A stretch of 64,000 nt of DNA, taken from NCBI GenBank assembly GCA_041653955.1, contig JBAZEH010000002.1, positions 25,877 through 89,876 on the forward strand, in the 5' to 3' direction. Positions 60,907 through 64,000 of the stretch are shown here, in pieces. The notes beneath the pieces were generated by a model. That model had not been told where the DNA came from and searched no databases. It worked only from the letters and a program-made list of their open reading frames with translations. The position numbers were made by a program, and so were the translations under genes. This DNA comes from UBA1562 sp041653955. GTDB taxonomy: Bacteria > Omnitrophota > Gorgyraeia > Gygaellales > Profunditerraquicolaceae. Every line of letters starts with the position of its first letter. Position 1 is the first letter of the stretch.

Positions 60907-61769
60907 AAAATAAACTGCCTTCCTGGTTTAAACAGGAGATACCCGATGCCGCGGTGCGCGGCAGGATACAGATGTTCTCCGAATTTAATGTCAATACCGT
61001 GTGCAGCCTGGCAAAGTGCCCTAATTTAAGCGCGTGTTTTAAGGACCTCAAATTTACCTTTATGATATTAGGGGATACCTGCACCAGGGGCTGCAGGTTT
61101 TGCGGTATAAATAAAAAAGAAAAAGAACCCCTGCCCCTGGATGAAAATGAACCTGACCGCCTTAGCCAGATAGCCAGGGTGCTTAAATTGAAGTTCATAG
61201 TTATTACTTCCGTTACCCGGGATGATCTTGTTGACGGGGGAGCGGCGCAGTTTGTCAGGAGTATAAAATTGTTGCATGGCATAAGTAAAGATATCAAAAT
61301 AGAGGCGCTGGTACCGGATTTTTCCGGCAGCGGCGCCGCCATTAAGGCCGTAGTGGAAGCAGGGCCATCCATATTCGCGCATAATATTGAAACAGTTAAG
61401 CGGCTATATGGGAGATTAAGGCCGGGAGCGGATTATGATAGGTCCTTGGGGGTTTTGAGTAAAGCCAGAGAGGTCAGCCCTTCCCTTGTGACTAAGTCTT
61501 CACTTATCCTGGGAATGGGAGAAACAGAAGATGAAGTGATATACGCTATGCAGGATCTTAGGCAGAGCGGATGCGATATCCTTACTTTAGGGCAATATTT
61601 GGCCCCTTCAGAAAAACATTTTCCGGTTGAGGAGTTTATCGGTATTGAGCAGTTTGAGAATTACCGCCGCACCGGCAAGCAGTTAGGTTTTAAAGCGGTA
61701 TTATCAGGGCCAAAGGTACGCAGTTCTTATAAGGCAGAGGAGGTTTTTAATGAGCTCAACTACCTATGA
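60903..61769 (+). CDS. lipA: Lipoyl synthase
   Basis: A 288-residue radical SAM enzyme inserting sulfur into octanoyl groups. The auxiliary cluster motif C-x4-C-x5-C is seen in TVCSLAKCPNLSACF and the SAM cluster motif in CTRGCRFC, with the C-terminal RSSY serine ligand (KVRSSYKAEE). It overlaps the trxB start by 20 bp. Thioredoxin-type reducing power for such enzymes would be available from the neighbouring genes. Confidence 0.96.
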   Translation: MKNKLPSWFKQEIPDAAVRGRIQMFSEFNVNTVCSLAKCPNLSACFKDLKFTFMILGDTCTRGCRFCGINKKEKEPLPLDENEPDRLSQIARVLKLKFIVITSVTRDDLVDGGAAQFVRSIKLLHGISKDIKIEALVPDFSGSGAAIKAVVEAGPSIFAHNIETVKRLYGRLRPGADYDRSLGVLSKAREVSPSLVTKSSLILGMGETEDEVIYAMQDLRQSGCDILTLGQYLAPSEKHFPVEEFIGIEQFENYRRTGKQLGFKAVLSGPKVRSSYKAEEVFNELNYL

Positions 61770-62670
61770 CCTGGTCATAATAGGGGCGGGCCCGGCCGGC
61801 CTGACTGCCGCGCTTTACTCCGGGCGTTCACGGTTAAATACGCTTTTATTGGAGAAGATGGGCCCGGGAGGCAGGATACTGCTTACGGAGACAATAGAGA
61901 ATTTTCCCGGTTTCAGGGGAGGAGTAAATACCTCTGAGTTGATACAGCGCATGCAGGAGCAGGTTACGGATTTAGGGGTGAAGATAGTATTAGAACAGGC
62001 AGATGAGATAGACCTGAAGGCGATGAGCGTAAAGGCGGGCTCCGGTTTTTATTCGGCAGGCGCCATAATAATCGCTACGGGGGCGCATCCGCGCAGCCTT
62101 GGGGTACCCGGGGAGGAGAAGTTAACCGGCAGGGGCGTTTCTTATTGCGCTACATGCGATGCCCCATTATACAGGGGGAAGGAAGTCGTTATAGCAGGCG
62201 GAGGGAACGCCATGGCGGAGGAGGCTCTTTATTTGACGCGTTTTGCCGATTCAGTCACTATTATCCACAGGAGGGATGAATTACGCGCCTCACCTATATT
62301 GCAGGAGAAGCTCAAGGAGAACAATAAGATCCATTTCAAGTTGAGCAGCGTGATTACAGGCATAGAAGGCGGGATGAGGGTTGAGGGGGTAAAAATAAGA
62401 GACCTTAAGAGTCAGAGCGATGAGATATCGCGCTGCGACGGTGTTTTTGTTTATATAGGTTATATCCCGGATACGGGATTTCTAAAAGATAAATTGCAAT
62501 TGGATGAAACCGGATTTATAATTACAAGCGATGATATGTCTACATCTTCGCAGGGGGCCTTTGCCTGCGGCGATTGCCGCAAAAAGAGCCTCTATCAGGT
62601 GGTTACTGCCTGCGGGGACGGAGCGATAGCCGCGGATTCCGCGTACAAATATTTAGCGAGCAAAAAATAA
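61750..62670 (+). CDS. trxB: Thioredoxin reductase
   Basis: A 306-residue flavoprotein with FAD motif GAGPAGLTAAL, redox site CATC (YCATCDAP) and NADPH motif GGGNAMAEEAL. It reduces thioredoxin (56480) with NADPH. It is the sixth gene after trxA in the same run. The following pckG starts one base after the stop. Confidence 0.97.
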   Translation: MSSTTYDLVIIGAGPAGLTAALYSGRSRLNTLLLEKMGPGGRILLTETIENFPGFRGGVNTSELIQRMQEQVTDLGVKIVLEQADEIDLKAMSVKAGSGFYSAGAIIIATGAHPRSLGVPGEEKLTGRGVSYCATCDAPLYRGKEVVIAGGGNAMAEEALYLTRFADSVTIIHRRDELRASPILQEKLKENNKIHFKLSSVITGIEGGMRVEGVKIRDLKSQSDEISRCDGVFVYIGYIPDTGFLKDKLQLDETGFIITSDDMSTSSQGAFACGDCRKKSLYQVVTACGDGAIAADSAYKYLASKK

Positions 62671-62671
62671 T

Positions 62672-64000
62672 ATGCCTAAAACCTCACGCCATAAGAAATT
62701 AACAGCCTGGATAAAAAAAATGGCCAGGATGTGCCAGCCGGATGAGATAGTCTGGATAGACGGTTCAGCAGAGCAGAGGAAGAAGCTGGAAGAGGAGGCG
62801 ATAGCCTGCGGTGAGATGTACCTGCTGGACCAGGATAAGCTTCCCGGATGCCTGCTCCACCGTACCAGCGCAGATGATGTCGCCCGCACAGAACACCTTA
62901 CTTTTATTTGCACCAAGAAAAAGCATGAGGCAGGACCCACTAACAACTGGATTTCCCCTGCGGCTGCATACAATAAGGCAAAAAAGTACTTCAGAGGAGC
63001 AATGCGCGGGAGGACGATGTATGTAATACCTTTCTCTATGGGGCCCGTAGGTTCCCCCTTTAGCAAGATAGGGGTAGAGTTGACTGATTCGCGTTATGTG
63101 GTATTGAATATGTTGATCATGACCAGGGCGGGAGAGGGGGTCTTGAGGCAATTGGGGACAGAAGGTGAATTTACCATGTGCCTTCATTCCAAGGCCGAGC
63201 GCGATATAAATAAAAGATTAATATTGCATTTCCCGCATGATAATACTATCTGGAGCGTAGGTTCCGGTTACGGCGGGAATGTCCTTTTAGGAAAAAAATG
63301 CCTCTCATTGAGGATTGCCAGCTATATAGCCAGAAAAGAGCGCTGGCTCGCGGAACATATGCTTATTATGGGCGTTGAGGACCCCACCGGGCATATCAGG
63401 TATATAGCGGCCGCGTTCCCCAGCGCGTGCGGAAAAACTAATCTCGCTATGCTCGTCCCTCCCGAGGGTTTGAGGAGGAAAGGTTACCGTATCTGGACGG
63501 TAGGGGATGATATCGCATGGATGCGCATAGATTCTGACGGCGCCCTGTGGGCCATCAATCCGGAATCCGGTTTCTTCGGGGTTGCCCCGGGAACGAACAT
63601 GAAAAGCAACCCGAATATGGTCCGGACCATCAACAGGGATACTATATATACCAATGTCCTTTTAAAACCGGATAATACGGTATGGTGGGAGGGGGCTGAC
63701 GGAGAGGTGCCGAGCCGCGGGATCGACTGGCGCGGGGAGGATTGGGAGCCGGGAAAGAAGGATGCTAACGGTAAGCCTGTTGCAGGGGCGCATCCGAACA
63801 GCCGTTTTACCGCGCCTATAGCTAATTGCCCCTCTGCCTCCTTCAGGCTGGAGCAGCATCACGGCGTGCCTATCTCGGCGATAGTATTTGGCGGGCGCAG
63901 GACCCACCTGGCCCCTTTAGTGTATGAATCATTCAACTGGCAGCACGGCGTATTCGTCGGGGCTACGATGGCTTCCGAGTTGACAGCGGCCCAGGTAGGA
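62672..64000 (+). CDS. pckG: Phosphoenolpyruvate carboxykinase (GTP), partial
   Basis: 443 codons are visible and the frame runs off the window. The GTP-type enzyme is identified by PFSMGPVGSP, the kinase-1a loop FPSACGKTNLAML and GDDIAWMRID, with FFGVAPGTN and NFNWQHGVFVGA-like features near the end. The reactive Cys in ACGKTN is present. It interconverts oxaloacetate and PEP, in gluconeogenesis or in fermentative CO2 fixation. Confidence 0.95.
   Translation, partial: MPKTSRHKKLTAWIKKMARMCQPDEIVWIDGSAEQRKKLEEEAIACGEMYLLDQDKLPGCLLHRTSADDVARTEHLTFICTKKKHEAGPTNNWISPAAAYNKAKKYFRGAMRGRTMYVIPFSMGPVGSPFSKIGVELTDSRYVVLNMLIMTRAGEGVLRQLGTEGEFTMCLHSKAERDINKRLILHFPHDNTIWSVGSGYGGNVLLGKKCLSLRIASYIARKERWLAEHMLIMGVEDPTGHIRYIAAAFPSACGKTNLAMLVPPEGLRRKGYRIWTVGDDIAWMRIDSDGALWAINPESGFFGVAPGTNMKSNPNMVRTINRDTIYTNVLLKPDNTVWWEGADGEVPSRGIDWRGEDWEPGKKDANGKPVAGAHPNSRFTAPIANCPSASFRLEQHHGVPISAIVFGGRRTHLAPLVYESFNWQHGVFVGATMASELTAAQVG

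Overview
The window is a dense bacterial chromosome segment of roughly 50% GC by eye, with short intergenic gaps, many ATGA-type overlaps and good Shine-Dalgarno sites. It encodes a diderm (double-membrane) bacterium: TolC-like outer-membrane proteins, an Mla lipid-transport set, lipoproteins with lipoboxes and BamE-like material. Physiology looks anaerobic or microaerophilic and fermentative: rubrerythrin, desulforedoxin, Pta-AckA, a membrane pyrophosphatase and GTP-type PEP carboxykinase. The combination, including the CxxC-x17-CxxC microprotein, split TgpA-like genes and many small cysteine-rich proteins, fits the Omnitrophota/PVC-Elusimicrobia part of the tree. That placement is an inference from gene content only.

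Layout. 1-3.7 kb: RNA-related and lipid genes (PlsC, RRM protein, Smr domain, DEAD-box helicase), preceded by a tandem 37-bp hairpin repeat. 3.7-8.2 kb: AbrB-type regulator plus TolC-MacA-MacB tripartite exporter. 8.2-10.7 kb: CHASE4-PAS histidine kinase. 10.7-17.1 kb: second exporter of the YbhGFSR type, whose first gene fuses a winged-helix domain to a TolC protein. 17.1-21.7 kb: secreted Asp-repeat protein, MlaE/F/D plus lipoprotein, CDF transporter. 21.7-25.5 kb: HflK/HflC, PilZ protein and a beta-repeat protein. 25.5-27.4 kb: thiol/oxidative-stress set (zinc ribbon, exported MsrB-MsrA, desulforedoxin, rubrerythrin). 27.4-34.5 kb: isoprenoid genes on the minus strand facing UbiA, NDH-2, DoxX and an antiporter-EIIA fusion on the plus strand. 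34.5-42.3 kb: MEDS sensor, two cold-shock proteins, radical SAM protein, small enzymes and the H+/Na+ pyrophosphatase. 42.3-49.2 kb: a RAYT/REP element followed by a gene cluster with an ECF sigma factor, zinc-finger protein, CHAT-TPR protease-like protein, lipoprotein, chagasin-like protein and exported propeller, ending in a REP relic. 49.3-56.4 kb: MoxR-DUF58 with two TgpA-like membrane proteins lacking a visible transglutaminase core. 56.4-64 kb: TrxA, Pta (split), AckA, PanD, Def, DUF6485, LipA, TrxB and truncated PckG.

Two things stand out. First, the 43.0-49.2 kb cluster combines an ECF sigma/zinc-finger pair with a membrane-anchored caspase-like CHAT protein and a cysteine-protease-inhibitor fold, and REP sequences lie at both ends. 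Second, regulatory leaders recur: sigma70-like promoters followed by a hairpin-T-tract before the gene (helicase, hflK, MEDS, csp, 37480 gene, hppA). Two of these leaders, in front of the helicase operon and the cold-shock gene, are clearly related to each other. A promoter class TTGACC-N13-GCAGTAAAATA also appears three times. No rRNA, tRNA or CRISPR array was seen. No stretch over 300 bases lacks a gene.
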